Below, piece by piece: positions 47,725-59,844 of a DNA stretch of 64,000 bases. Below the pieces are notes generated by a model. That model ran no database searches and was not told the origin of the DNA. It saw only the letters and a program-made list of their open reading frames with translations. Position 1 is the stretch's first letter. Each line of letters begins with the position of its first letter. Source of the stretch: Furcasterigmium furcatum (lineage: Eukaryota; Ascomycota; Sordariomycetes; Glomerellales; Plectosphaerellaceae); the NCBI GenBank assembly GCA_001599815.1, contig BCIA01000005.1, positions 3,170,472 through 3,234,471 of the forward strand. Reading direction: 5' to 3'. The position numbers were made by a program, and so were the translations under genes.

Positions 47725-49715
47725 GCGTGACGTCGAACACGCAGGAGCACTCGTACCGCCGCAAGTCGCCGGTTCGAGATATGGGCAACTGGTCGACAAC
47801 TGTTCGCTCCCGCCTGACTCGACACCGTCCTCCACTTCCATTGACCGTTGGATGGATGGTGAGTGCGCGGGAGCAACTACCAGCCAGTATGAAGGTTACC
47901 TTTAGGCATATCCACGTGGCATATGTTTATTGGAGCTTATCGGCAAAGAGATGGCACAGCAGCTATTCTTCCCTGCCTACAATTGGCAAGCCAGCCATAT
48001 TTACGTTTTCCACAACCAGGGCCGATGGTTCTTATTGGCCACCAAACAACCTGATTTGCGACTCGTCCAGTCACTGGGATTGACGGCTTCGCACCACGTT
48101 CTACGTTCGAGGGTGTTGGCGCTGGTGGCGGTCGGGCTGCAGGTTGGAAAACAAACAACGTTTGCCAACAGCTGTCGTCGACCGGATTCGAAAATACTCC
48201 TGTTCTGTTCGCAACCGGCAGCAACCAGCAACCGATCTGCGGACGATCGGTCGAGGCCAAAAACATCACTTTTCTACCAACTGCATATCGGGGCGTTGAT
48301 CTGCTCTTATTTTTTTTTTTCCCTCACTTCCGGCTCTCGTTTCCCTTTCGACTCATGCGCGTTTCGTTCCCTTGGGAGCGTCAAATGCGGCGTGTCTCGA
48401 TTCTGTTCTCATGCATCAAAGCCGGACTGGCGGTTCGTTCTGATATGCATTTCTCAGAGGGTGGTGCTGCGCTATGATAGACTGGAGATGGAGTTGGCAA
48501 TGCATTAGACTTCCGAACTGATAGAAAGGGGGGCTCTCGGGCTGCCAGGGAGGCGGCCCCCTTGAGACTGTCACGATACTCATGGCTTCTGCTGATGATG
48601 ACTGGGGCATGGTTCTTTTCGCGACACGGCGTGGCTCTGAGCCCATTGACCGATGTTGGGTGGGCGGTATTGTCGTTTGTTTGTTTGTTTGTTTGTTTGT
48701 TTTCCCTGTCTATTCTCGTTCTGCGTCGCGCGTATACGACCAACAAAATCGGCGAAGTCGGAAGGGGTGTTCACAAGAGCATTCAAAATGCTGAAGCACT
48801 CTACACACTCAGCCAGGCAGTAGTCTAGACTTAGAGAGAGCAATGTTCAGATTGACCCGAAACCACTTGTTTGTTGCGCAGTGCCGAAGCATCATACACA
48901 TGGACCTAATTCAGGATTCGAGAGTATCTCCAAGGAGATATGCCCATGCCGGGATTCCCGTCATCTTTGCTATGCCGTTTATTACTTGGCTTTGCCATAT
49001 CTGCAGTCAAGTTCTGGATCGGCGTGTTGTTTTCCCGGGCATTGTGTAACATCGCCCAAGACGGAGAGCTGTTGATGGTCAACCACATTCACTCACCACG
49101 TTGGCTATTTCCTGCGATGTTCTTTACTCGATGATCATAGAGTCCCAATGACTGCACTTCTCGAGCGTGGCGAGGCCCAGCCGTCTGCAATGCAGGCCCA
49201 AGTTGAGTACGAGACTCGTAATGGCACATAATTTCGAGTGTTCGAGTTCTACAACTTGGAATCTGCCTGTTGATTCGTGGAAGTCGAACGTCGCATAGCA
49301 TAGTCCGGGTCGCATTTCCGTTCACTCAGCCCGAGGGCCTAGATGTCTGGCCTCGCAATTGGGCTTGCCTGATATATACTCACCTGCACAGGATTCGATG
49401 TTGGTGAGGCCCGGGCGGCGCATGGTGGGCTGAGATAAATCGACCCTGTGGGGTGCGGGTAAAAGTTGAAGCTTTTCAACCTCACTCACTTCCTGAGCCT
49501 CTTCAAGTAGTTGCCCTCCTTTACAACGTTGCGGCAGAGCCCATCCCTGGCCACAGCAACCGGATTAGCCTGAAAGTGAGACTCAGTCGCCATTCAAAAC
49601 TTTCTGATTCTGCCATGATTACGTTGGCTCACATTCCACCAGCACTTGAACGGGCAAAGTCCTCCTCTTGATCGTCATCCCAACCCCGAACTATACGTAA
49701 ACTCACCAGCATAAC
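47725..49715. other. Intergenic region after the C2H2 factor
   Basis: Probable 3' UTR of the C2H2 gene in the first few hundred bases, then nothing recognisable apart from a GTTT microsatellite at 48675-48702. Confidence 0.5.
48675..48702. repeat. (GTTT)7 microsatellite
   Basis: Seven perfect copies of GTTT followed by TCCC. It lies in non-coding sequence. Confidence 0.9.
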
Positions 49716-50011
49716 ATGTTGAAGTAAGTCTCCTGCATCAGAGACACTGCTATCTTTGCCGTTGACTACGACGGGATTCTCGTTCCCTCGCCTCGCCCAA
49801 CGACGACGCTGACTTGGCCAGATCCTACAAGAACCTCTCGTCCAAGACCCGCGTCGCAGTTGGCTTCGGCATCATCGCCTGGGGCGTCGCGGGTCTGTAC
49901 GTCTCCGACCGCGCCGAGGAGACGTACGTGGCACCTGCGGAGGACAAGGCTGTCGTGGATCGCTACGTGCCGCGCGTGACGGCCGTGGACAAGGAGAACG
50001 GTGGGAAGTGA
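49716..50011 (+). CDS. Small single-pass membrane protein, 65 residues
   Basis: Exon 1 is 8 nt (49716-49723, ATG TTG AA) and exon 2 is 49822-50011. The intron of 98 nt has donor GTAAGT and a CTGAC branch site before GGCCAG. The product starts MLKSYKNLSSKTRVAVGFG, has one hydrophobic helix (VAVGFGIIAWGVAGLYVS, about residues 14-31), then a charged tail (DRAEETYVAPAEDKAVVDRY). A short basic N terminus before one membrane helix suggests a small mitochondrial inner-membrane protein, but that is inference. Coding is supported by strong GC3 bias in exon 2 and a clean splice that avoids ATG TTG AAG TAA. I do not know the family name. Confidence 0.72.
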
Positions 50012-52511
50012 GGGCCAGTATCATGAGGCAATGTACTACCAACAATCCCAACGGAACCCCAGGTTCTGGAATCGCTGCTGCGCATCTAGAGTCGGTGCGC
50101 CGTTGACACAGACGTGAGCTTCGACGGGTATCATTCGTGTGTCGATAGCAAGTAATGCCCCAGTGTTGTTGTTTCCGGCGATCGGGGGATGGAGACCGCC
50201 TTTAAGGAGCAAATGGAGAGCCCGATGCAATTGGATGTGATCAGAATCAACTAACAGTGCTTCAAGACGCTCTACTGGGAGATGACCCCGTGATTGATAT
50301 ATACCATGGCTCTCGTGCCTCCTTCACACCATCCTACATGCCCGGAGCAGATGTCCTATGAGCATGGCATTGAGTGACCGAATCCATCGTTCCCTCAAGA
50401 ACGATATCGGTTGCCTCTCCCGAGATTGTTTGATTTCGAGGACACAAGGCGACGATATAATTATTACGAGGAGAGCCGCAACTGTCCCGGTCAGCAACCC
50501 GGTCATACGGTGGGCTGAAACCTGCATCGCAATGGATGTCGACAGGACCTCCGCATCCGCCAACAGCAGACCCAAAGCGCCGGCGGTGCTCAAGTACCAC
50601 ATCAATCAAGCTCTCACTCCGGCTTGTGTGAATTCGTGCACCTGGCTCGCCGTTCGACCCAGATTCTGTACCCGAGCGCTCGAGATCTGGCCGGAGCCGG
50701 GCAGTCTCTGAAATGCGACTGTTTCACAGCCAAGCTGACCTGGAGGCAGGCTCTGGAGCTGGCCACCGGCCGCCATGGCGTCGAGCAACCCGACTGCCGG
50801 GCCGCAGCGACGCCGACGCTGGGGTCTCACCCCGCCCAGGAACGCCCGTCTTTGCTTCGACGATGGAGCTTGCACTGACCCTCCTCAGCAGGTTCGCAAC
50901 TCGGTCCCGAGCGAGGGGGCATAGCGCCAGCATCCGCGAGGCAGACGAGAACCTGTGCTTGCCCAGGAAGGCAGCAGGAAAAGTACGAGATGGGAAATTA
51001 TGGGATCTGCCATGGCATTGATGTTCCAAAAATGGCATCAGGTTCCTGGAGTTTGGAATGAGATCTGCAGTGATTGCTGGCGGAGCCGGCGCATGACGAC
51101 TGGAATACGATGCTGGAAGAGGTCACTGCGCCTCCTGGGGCCGGAGGGAGGCGAGGTCGAGGCTCTCGCGCGTTTCCTGCCCCAAAGAAGCTCCAAGACA
51201 TGAGATTGCGAGGGACGTGTGCTCGATTATTCGCACCACGAAGCATAGCCACTTTGCCACTGTCTGGTCCGGGGCAGCCGGGCAACCAGAAGCCTTGGTC
51301 ACCGTTCTCGCCGCTGATGGAATCCAGACAACCAGAGTCGGTCCAGCAGGTGACGCGGCTGCCTCCCGTGTGCAGGTGCCACATGCTGGTTCGTGCTGTG
51401 CAGCTGAATGAATGAGGCTCCTCTCCATCCCTCGGTATCGTGTGGGGTCGAAGGACCCTGGATCGCCATCAAGATGAAGCATCGATGTGGCCTGGGCGTG
51501 GTGCCGGGTGAAATGAGAGGCCCATGTGTGATGAGAACTTTGATCAGCCCCCGTCGGGATCTTGCAGAGGCCGTGCAGAATCATTGATGAATGCCCGGCC
51601 CGCAGGCTCACCCGCCCCCCTGAGGCGGTTTTGTGTGTACTGTATTGTATGTATGTACTACGGATGGCCGTTGGATGTTCCAAACAAACCACTAGCCAGG
51701 AACGAGCACGTGAGACGGCCAGCGAGAGGAATGCAGAGAGACGAGCAAGGGCTCGTGCAGAGAGTCTCTGGAATGTGGACTGGACGAACCGCTTTGCCCC
51801 TGAACTCCCCCCGCATCACACGGCTGGCGGCATGAACTGCGGAGGACGGATCCGACTCGCGAGGGTGGTGTCTGTCGTGTGTGGGCAGGCGGGGTAGGGT
51901 AGCAGGATGTGATCATATGAAGTCGCATCGTCGTCCACGGTGACGATGGCGAGCTTCATAGCGCGGAGGAGGTCAAGATCGGTCGCGGGGCGGGGCGATG
52001 AGACATTGGTGGTGATCCTGAGCGCCAACCTCCTCTCGAGGCAACTGATAGCCAATCCGGGCTGCACGACAGCTTGCCCAGACGCTGCGTCTCCGAGGGG
52101 ACTGCTTCCCGGTTTCTTTTCCCATGGTAGAATTCCGACGAAAGGCCGTTCAGCGCAACAAGCATCCATCCTCTCTCCTACCCTGCCTACTTACCTCAAT
52201 CTACGTCGCGGTTGATCCAATGCAGGTCCCGCGATGCCGTGCGATCGCAAACGGGATGAGAGGCTCCGGATATGCGAGAAGGGAAGGGATGCGAGACCAA
52301 CTGCCGCCCCTGGTGGTGATGAAAGAGGAGCTACATGCTAGCCAGGAACGGCAGACAGAGTGGCACACCACCACCAGGTTCGGAGCTTTTCGCTTCCTGT
52401 TGGTTGGACAAGCTGCCCGACCCCTATCTACGCTGGCTACTCATGTTTGAGGCGACGAGCGAGTCTGGCGTGTTGTTCGCAAGGATGGCGCGGCATGTCA
52501 AGGGCTCCTTT

Positions 52512-52542
<31 letters not shown>

Positions 52543-53985
52543 CTCTCATCGTCCCCCTTGCTTCTTCTTTGCAAGTGCGACCATGTCTGGGGACAACCGA
52601 GTGCCCGGGCCAAGTGATCAACAGAGGCGTCGGGGTTGGCACCGAGTAAGTTCGGCGGTCGGAAAAGCAAGAGAGAGCGAGCGAGAGGGCCAAAGGGCGC
52701 CCGTCTGTCTCAACGGCCGTTCGTGAGGTTTCTTCTTCTGCTGCCGCCGAGTCATCTGCATCGACCACCGGCGCCGTCGATGGCCAGCTCTGGAGGCTTT
52801 GAAACGCTTGATTGATGAATGGGGGAAGAGTTGGAAAATTCTGCTCTGGCATGAATCAGCCAATGCCCGAGTAATCAAGCCCGTCTCTTTGGGGACAAGG
52901 TCGACGACGATGGCGGCGGACGGGCTTGTCAAGTTGCTGGTCTGGCCGGCGCTTGTCACCTCGCTCGAGGTACCGATTGGGGCCCCTCGGCTGCTGAGGC
53001 AACCCTTTCCATGCCACCAGGTCACCTTGGCACCTCATCCGACAGGCGGGGCGGGGTACGTCTGTCACTGACAGCGATCGCTCCGTCCACTAAAAAGTGT
53101 CACGTCCAGCGTGCCTACGGCCAGGCCTGCCCGTTCAGTGGCTTGCTGCAAGGCCCGCCCCAGCTTGCTGCACCTTTCCATTCGGGCACTTACATCAAGA
53201 CCGCGCCATTCCCTTTACGGTTTGGCCGATGATGCAGCACGAGCCCATGCCACGCCTCTCTGCCCACTTTTTCGGCCGCCGACTCCACTGCGGACGCATT
53301 GGACCTTTGTTCTTGGGCCTGTCCCACCCAGATTCGTTCACAGAAACAAGAGATGACCGGGTCATCAACAAGTCTGGACGGCCAGTCTGTCAGAAGAGCC
53401 TGACGCCTTTTTGCTCTCGACCTTCTCTCACCTTCTTCTCGCCCGACCCGACACCCGGAGAGGGATACAATAATTACAGTCTGATCTCGACTCGACCCGA
53501 CGCCGACCGAGAACGAGCCTCTCTCATCTCGTCCCCGTCTTCCGCCCATCCATCCATCCATCCCGCCGCCGCTTGGGCCGCCACCGCCGAAGGCGACCAT
53601 CTCGTACAGTCCTCCTCTACGAACACGGATACCACCTACCTCACCACTCCTGCAGCTCCCTTCCTTTTTCTTCCTGGCACCCCCTCCATCCTCTGTCTCT
53701 CCGCCACCCGCCTCATCAAGATCAGGTCGCCCCGGCTTCTCCCAGCACTCTCTCGCAACTCACGGCCAGTACGGACCCGATGCCGTGCTGTCGCGCTGCG
53801 TAGATGGAGCAGCCTGCCGGCCCTGCTGATTGCTTTCGACCTTTCAACCTTTGATCACATCAGCACAACGCTATCAGACGGATCCCCTCTCACTCCCTGC
53901 CCGCCGGAGCTCCCGCTTCTGCGACTCGCGGAGGCTGGAGCAAAACACCAAGGAACAGGCCGCCCTTGAAAGCCGGACAGACGTC
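50012..53985. other. 4-kb intergenic region before the SYLF gene
   Basis: No gene is supported on either strand. A TC microsatellite lies at 52512-52534. From about 53400 the plus strand is pyrimidine-rich and includes a CATC tandem at about 53558-53576; this is the likely leader of the SYLF gene. Confidence 0.5.
52512..52534. repeat. (TC)n microsatellite
   Basis: Perfect TC dinucleotide tract, interrupted by GTCG and then continued by CTCTCTC. Confidence 0.9.
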
Positions 53986-56329
53986 ATGCAGCGCTTCTCC
54001 AACCTGCTCCCCGCGTGGGACAGGAGGAAGTCGGGCGCAAGCGTCACCTCGACCAAGTCCAACCTCAGTGCGACTGCTTCTGACAGGCGCCCCAAGCCTC
54101 TGTCGATGCTTTCCACGACGTCACGCGTTGCTCGCGAAGACTTCTGGCCTGCAACCCTCGACAAAGAGTGTGATCGCGCGGCCAGGATCCTCAAGTCCTT
54201 CTCTTGTATGTTGCGCATGTCGCTGTCGTCTGAAGATGGCCTTCCCATCCTGCTCCTCTCATGCGCTAACGCTTCCGCCAGCCGACGGTTACCTCGCACC
54301 ACTCCATGACACCGCTCGTACTCAACTCGGTTCCGATGACGCCGCCGAACCACCAAGCACACCCGCGCAAACATTCAAGAGGATCCCGCCGCGGATTATC
54401 CAGAATGCCGCCGGCATCGCCATCTTCACCTGCATGCGCTCCGGCTTATGGATGACTGGCTCGGGAGGCTCTGGCATCATCATCGCCCGAAAGGCGGATG
54501 GCACCTGGTCTCCCCCGTCAGGCATCATGCTGCACACTCCGACGCTGAGCTTTATCATCGGCGTAGACATTTACGATTGTGTTCTAGTCATTAACAACAT
54601 GGCGGCCCTAGAATCACTAATAACGAGATCCAAAATCACACTCGGTGAAGACATTCGTCTCACCCAAGGACCCTTGATACCGCTCGACTCGGTTGAGGAC
54701 GACCAGCGATGGCGCGAATTCGACGACACCGTTCTCACGTATCTGAAAGCGCGAGGCCAGGCCCAGGTCGTCAACCTCCACGGGTGCATTCTCACGGAAC
54801 GAGGCAACGAGAACGAGAGGTTCTACTCGGATTGTGTGTCACCATCAGATATTCTTGCCGGCAACGTCTCTCGGAATGTCGCGGAAACGAGACCACTTTT
54901 CGAAGTCATCAAGGCCGCCGAGGGCAGAATTGACGCGGATACCGCCATTATCAACCAACTTGGGGCCCAGCCAGCCCCCGGAGATGTCATGATCGCGAGC
55001 CCACGGGAATCGCCGGCGTCACCCACGACTCCGTTTGGCCTCCCTTGCGCCGATGATCCTGACCCTTTCGGCATTCTGGCCCTGGAGATGGCCGGTCTGG
55101 AGATTCGCGAAGCCGGTACCAGATTGCGACCTGGTAGCCGTCAATTTGAGTACAGTCCTGGCCCGGCTAGTCCAGCCTTTTCCAAGTTTAGCCGCCAGAG
55201 CATTCAAACGCTCGTGTCAGACAGCAACCGTGGCAGTTATATGTCGACCCGGACAGAGCGAACCAAGATGTCCGACGCATACACTCAGACAGATGTCAAT
55301 GGGACCCCTGGAACGACCCCAAGTCAATGCCCCAGCGAGGATGGCATTTCGACGGATAGCATTCCTGTTTTGAAAGAGCCTAGAGAAGAAGAGGAGGTGG
55401 ACTACACCAAGATCGACCTCACCCCCCTGCGAAAGATTAGCGGCACCCAGTCCGTCGATGGAGCGACCATGACCGAGAGCGCCACCAGTGCCGACGACCA
55501 GTCCAGGACAGATTCGAGCACCACTGATGATGCTGCCACCAAGGCGTCAAGCGTCTATACGAAAGACGATGTAGTCTCGACGCATGAAGATGAGGATGAC
55601 CACGACGCAGACGACGAAGACGACATGAGCGATGATGACGAGGAGCCTGTTATCTATGAAATTGCGTCCGTGCAGCCCGCGGCACGTACGGCCATGGTTG
55701 CGGCCCCTGTTCAAGTCAAAGGCTCACTGGTCAACATCCCGAAGCGGATCCCCCCTCCTCTGCCTGCGCGCAGTGCGGCGAGGGTATCTCGCGCACGAAG
55801 CGAGATGGGCGATGTCAGCCATCTTCACAGCCCAATGTCCAGCACCTTCTCCCCGTCACCAAGGCGGTCACTGGACCAGGCTGCGGCGAAAACCGAGATT
55901 CGTGAAATTCCCTCGATCCGCGAGCCATCCGCAGAGGATTCCAGAGAGAACTTGGAAGTCCCTGCCATTGACGCTTGGACTCAGAAGGTGCCAGTCCTGG
56001 AAGTGCCGTCCACCGAGAACGACCGAGAGGTTGGAAAGACTGAGGATGTCCATATCGCCGACGAGAAGCTCTCTGCGAACCTTGTTGCGAAACTCGACGA
56101 CAAGGAGCCGACGTCGGAGAAGTCGGAGGAAGACTCCGCTGTCACCCCTCTTGCCGAGGTCGATAACCCATCACTAGCCCTTCCTTCCAAGATGGGACCA
56201 GGCGCATTCCCATCGGACGATGATACGGAGCTGTTTGTCCCTCCCGCGAGAAATCCCAAGCGAACATCAAAGACTGAGGAGAAGGTGGAGGACACTTTAC
56301 TCTCCAAGCCTATCCAGAGCGTCGCCTAG
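53986..56329 (+). CDS. SYLF-domain (Ysc84/DUF500) protein with long acidic tail
   Basis: Exons 53986-54205 and 54282-56329 give 755 residues. The SYLF domain covers about residues 50-300: DKECDRAARILKSFS, PPRIIQNAAGIAIFTCMRSG, GSGGSGIIIARKADGTWSPP, LSFIIGVDIYDCVLVINNMA and an ARGQAQVVNLHGCILTERGN block. SYLF proteins bind phosphoinositides and, in yeast Ysc84/Lsb3, bundle actin at endocytic sites. Those have a C-terminal SH3 domain; I see none here. Instead there is a 430-residue Ser/Thr/Glu-rich tail with a run of acids (DEDDHDADDEDDMSDDDEEP) and a Pro motif (RIPPPLPARS) that could bind SH3 domains. It belongs to the SH3-less fungal SYLF group. A role in endocytosis is inferred. Confidence 0.88.
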
Positions 56330-57015
56330 ATGATTACTTTCGACCGTCGCAGCAAGACTTTTATCACATTATACCGGAGCACGGCTGGCATGCCGACTCT
56401 TGTCTCCGGGTTCGGCAAAGTTTTTGTCGTATTTCCTTATCAGCCTATTCCCCGAGGCTTAACTTATGAGGCGTTCATGGGACTCGTGATATCCATGGAG
56501 AGTTGATGGCCAGGGGGCCGGAAGAGGGACGGGAAGATCTGTTGGTCGAGGAGCACAGCGACTCTACTTAACTTGTCCCGTCTGTCGGACAGCAGCCTTG
56601 ATGATCTAGGGCGGACTATGGAGTTTATTGTGTACAAAGGACGGACCTGGTTGGCGTGTATTTCACGACTCTTATGACAAGGACACACTTTCATGGATGG
56701 TTAGGTGACCATATTTTAGGGGCATCCCCCATCGCTACTAGCTACCTACTTCATGCTGCCTTCATCACTTGGGAGGTTAGCTAGCAAAGATAATGATGAA
56801 TTATGGAAGGAACGCAAGCACAAGGACAATCAACCATCATCCAAAGCACTGACCGGCGTGCGCCGTCGCCGTTGCGGCAACCCAACCATAGAAGAATTCT
56901 CCGGAGCTGCAGTTCTCCTCCTATGCCCTCAAGTTGATCTTGCTCTTTCTCTTTCTCTTGCTCTTGCTCCTCCACGTCTTCCTTTCACTCGCCGATCCAT
57001 CAACATCACATCACC
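56330..57015. other. Intergenic region between the SYLF gene and Arp9
   Basis: About 690 bp, AT-richer than the coding sequence. Holds the SYLF 3' UTR and the Arp9 promoter with a CT-rich leader (56940-57000). Confidence 0.6.
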
Positions 57016-59844
57016 ATGGCTGATCATAAGGATACGCCCCTGGGTGCACAATGCCCTTGGAACTCCTGCGTCGGAAAAGGGAATAATAATATTCCGAAGA
57101 TGCCTAAGAAACCAGCCAATCACCGAAGCGAGATGGAGTCAGGCAGCTCGGCAAATGGCCCAACCAGCGTCAAACCAGCAGGCGCCTCACGCGCAACCAA
57201 TTCCCCATACAACCTTCGACAGCGAAACCCGAAGCCAGTCGCCAACGCGACATCCCCGAAGAAGCGTAGAGGTCGCCCCCGGAAGCAGGCTGCTCACACC
57301 CACAACGGCCTCAACTCTCCCGACGGAACCCCGACTCGCCTCAACCCCCCGCCGTGTTCTGATCCGGCCATGTCGAGCCAAACGGGCAAATGGCGCGAGG
57401 AGCAGGTGCTCATCATCTGCCCCGGCAGCCAGACGACCCTCGCCCAGCTCGGCTGCCACGAACTGACGCCGCCCGCGCACCGCTTCCCGACGCGCATGTT
57501 CAAGGACGACGAGACTGAGGACTGGAGACCGTACCACACGTTCAAGCGCAAGAAGGGCGCTGGCCTTACCAATGGCGCGTCCACGATCGCGACCCTGACC
57601 CTGGGCGACAAGACCGACGACGATGATTGGGAGTGGGTTGAGGATACCGACTCGACCGAGGGCGCTGTGTACCCAATTCAAGGTGAGCGCGCCATCTCTA
57701 TCGCTACGATTGCACAATCACGCAATGGAGGGCTCGTTCAGTGCTGACAGTCTTTCTTTCTAGGCGGTCGCATCGTCAACATGAAGGCCTTCCTCGCCTT
57801 CCTCGACCACGTCCACAGCCAGCTCACTACCACCTACCACAACACCCCCATCATGCTCATGGCTTCCCCCCAGTGGGCCCGTTCTGACGTCGAGACGATT
57901 ACGGGCTACATCTTCGAGAAGACCCGCACACCTGCCCTCTGCATCATGCACAGTGGCCTCGCCACTCAGTACGGTCTGAAGTGGCCCAGCTTGACCGTGG
58001 TGGACATTGGCTACGAGAAGGTCGACGTCACCTGTATTTACGAGGGCTCGGTCGTCAACAACAGCACCCTCGGCTACCCCTCTCCCGATTGCTTCATCTC
58101 CGGCGGCGAGGTCTTCACCCAGAAGCTGCTCAGCCTCCTCAAGGACAAGGACTTCACCTACGACATGGCGGAGCAGCTGAAGAAGAGCCACATCTGCGAG
58201 GTCCTGCCGTACGCCCCAGACCATGATAAGCTCATGGAACTCCCGACCGCGTCTACGGCAGGTGCGCCTGCCGCCCCCGCCGCTCCCGAGCCAGTCAAGG
58301 TAGCCGAGGTCGCGAAGCCTGTCGTCGAGGCCGAGGAGGGCACGGAAGAGACACGCCCCGATGAGGACGGCGTGCTAGACGTCGCCAGCATTGTCACGAG
58401 CGGCAACACCCGCGAGTTCCTTGCCAAGAAGGAAAAGGAGAAGGGCGAGAAGGGCAAGGGTCGCAAGGGCAAGGCTCAAGAGGCAGAGCCCGCAAAGCCC
58501 ACGAGGCTGCCCAACTCGAAGAGGACGCACAACATTTTCCACTATGAGGAGGTCATCCAGGAGGAGGTCTTCCCCGAGCCCCCTCCGACCAACGGTACGA
58601 ATGGCGCCGCGGCGGCTAAGGAGGGCGGCGAAATCAAGGACGTCGAGATGACAGACGAACCCAAGCCTACAGAGGCCGCGGCTCCTGCGGCTGCCACAGA
58701 AGGCGATAAGCCTGCGGAGGCCACGACTGAGGGCGACAAACCCGCTGCCGAGACAGCGGGTGCCGAGAAGCCCGCTGAGACGACTGAGAAGGCCCCCGAG
58801 GCTGCTCCTGAGGCGGCTCCAGTGACTGTATCTGAGAATTCCCAGCCCGCCGCGGATGCCAACGGCGCCGAAATCAAGCCTGAGACGACACCGGCACCAG
58901 CTCCTGAGGCTGTCGCTCCAGCCGTGCCCGCCACCACAACCACCGAGACTGCCCTCACGGTCCCGGCTGTGCCGCAGGAGCCCCGCATCGAGAACAAGCG
59001 GGTGCGTCGCGACATTGAGGTTGGTTTGGAGCGTTTCAACTTTGCGGACCGCGACGAGATTGACCGTATCGTCACCACAATCTATCGAAGCGTTCAGGGC
59101 ATCAGCGACATGTACATGCGTCCCGCTTGCTGGGACAACCTTGTCTTCGTTGGCAACGGCTCGCGCCTCCGTGGCCTCAAAGAGAACATCATCCAGAGGC
59201 TCATCGCGCGCCACCTCATCTCCCCCAGCACTGCGACCATGTTCACCTCGGAGCTGCCCTCTAACATCGCTACGCCCACGGGCACCGGCTCGCAGACTCC
59301 CACGAGCTCCTACGCCGGGATGCCCCACCAGCTCCCCAACGCCTCCTCGGGCGTCAACCCCCTCCTCCAGGCTGCGACCACGGCCTCCGGCTACGGCGCT
59401 GCCGGCGGCCCCGGCACCCCAGGTGCGCAGGGGGAGGTCGCGGGCCAGCAGCACCACTCGACCCACTTCCACAGCCAGACGCCCACGAGCATCAAGCAGG
59501 CGGCCCTGCCGACGTACCTCGCCGAGTGGACGAAGCACGGCTTCGAGGAGGCCATGTTCCTTGGCGCGCAGGTTGCCTCGCGCCTCGCCTTCTGCGTGCA
59601 CAACCTCGACATGGCGGGTCTCGAGGCCCAGAAGCAGATGAGTCTCAGCAGAGTCGACTACAAGTATGTTCCCCCCACAGATCAACTATGCGGACACTGT
59701 CCTGACCGGCCACAGCGAGCTTGGCCCCAAAGGCATCCGCACCCACTCCATGCTGACCTGAGAGGCTGGCAACGCGAGCCACGTGTCCAGCACGAGAGCT
59801 TGACGCCGAGGATCGGGCGCAGCACGTACAAAGGTGCTCGTTAG
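57016..59844 (+). CDS. ARP9: Actin-related protein Arp9, SWI/SNF-RSC subunit, with apparent C-terminal frameshift
   Basis: Exons 57016-57682 and 57764-59844 give 915 residues as the sequence stands. Arp9 pairs with Arp7 on the remodeller ATPase. The actin fold is seen in EEQVLIICPGSQTTLAQLGC, PAHRFPTRMFKDDETEDW, GGRIVNMKAFLAFLDHVHSQ, TPIMLMASPQWARSDVETIT, GLKWPSLTVVDIGYEKVDVT and NLVFVGNGSRLRGLKENIIQ. A 220-residue Ala/Pro/Glu-rich, Lys-rich insertion splits the fold. Residues 1-118 precede the usual start (an in-frame ATG lies at 57370) and carry an AT-hook, KKRRGRPRK. Near the end, the frame runs past CCCCCCAC (59671-59678) into unrelated sequence; one base less would give INYADTVLTGHSELGPKG and a stop at 59761. 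Confidence 0.88.

Noticed and set aside
47761..47780. GGTTCGAGA stretch resembling a tRNA T-loop
   Set aside because: No matching acceptor stem, D-arm or anticodon arm can be folded around it.
52510..52550. TC-rich repeat as a possible CRISPR or transposon end
   Set aside because: It is a simple microsatellite with no spacers, terminal repeats or coding neighbour.
59666..59680. A 17-nt GT-AG intron at the Arp9 C terminus
   Set aside because: Far below the length that fungal spliceosomes handle; a one-base indel explains the shift better.
58375..59685. 436-codon minus-strand open frame opposite Arp9
   Set aside because: It is a shadow of the GC-rich Arp9 frame and has no domain.
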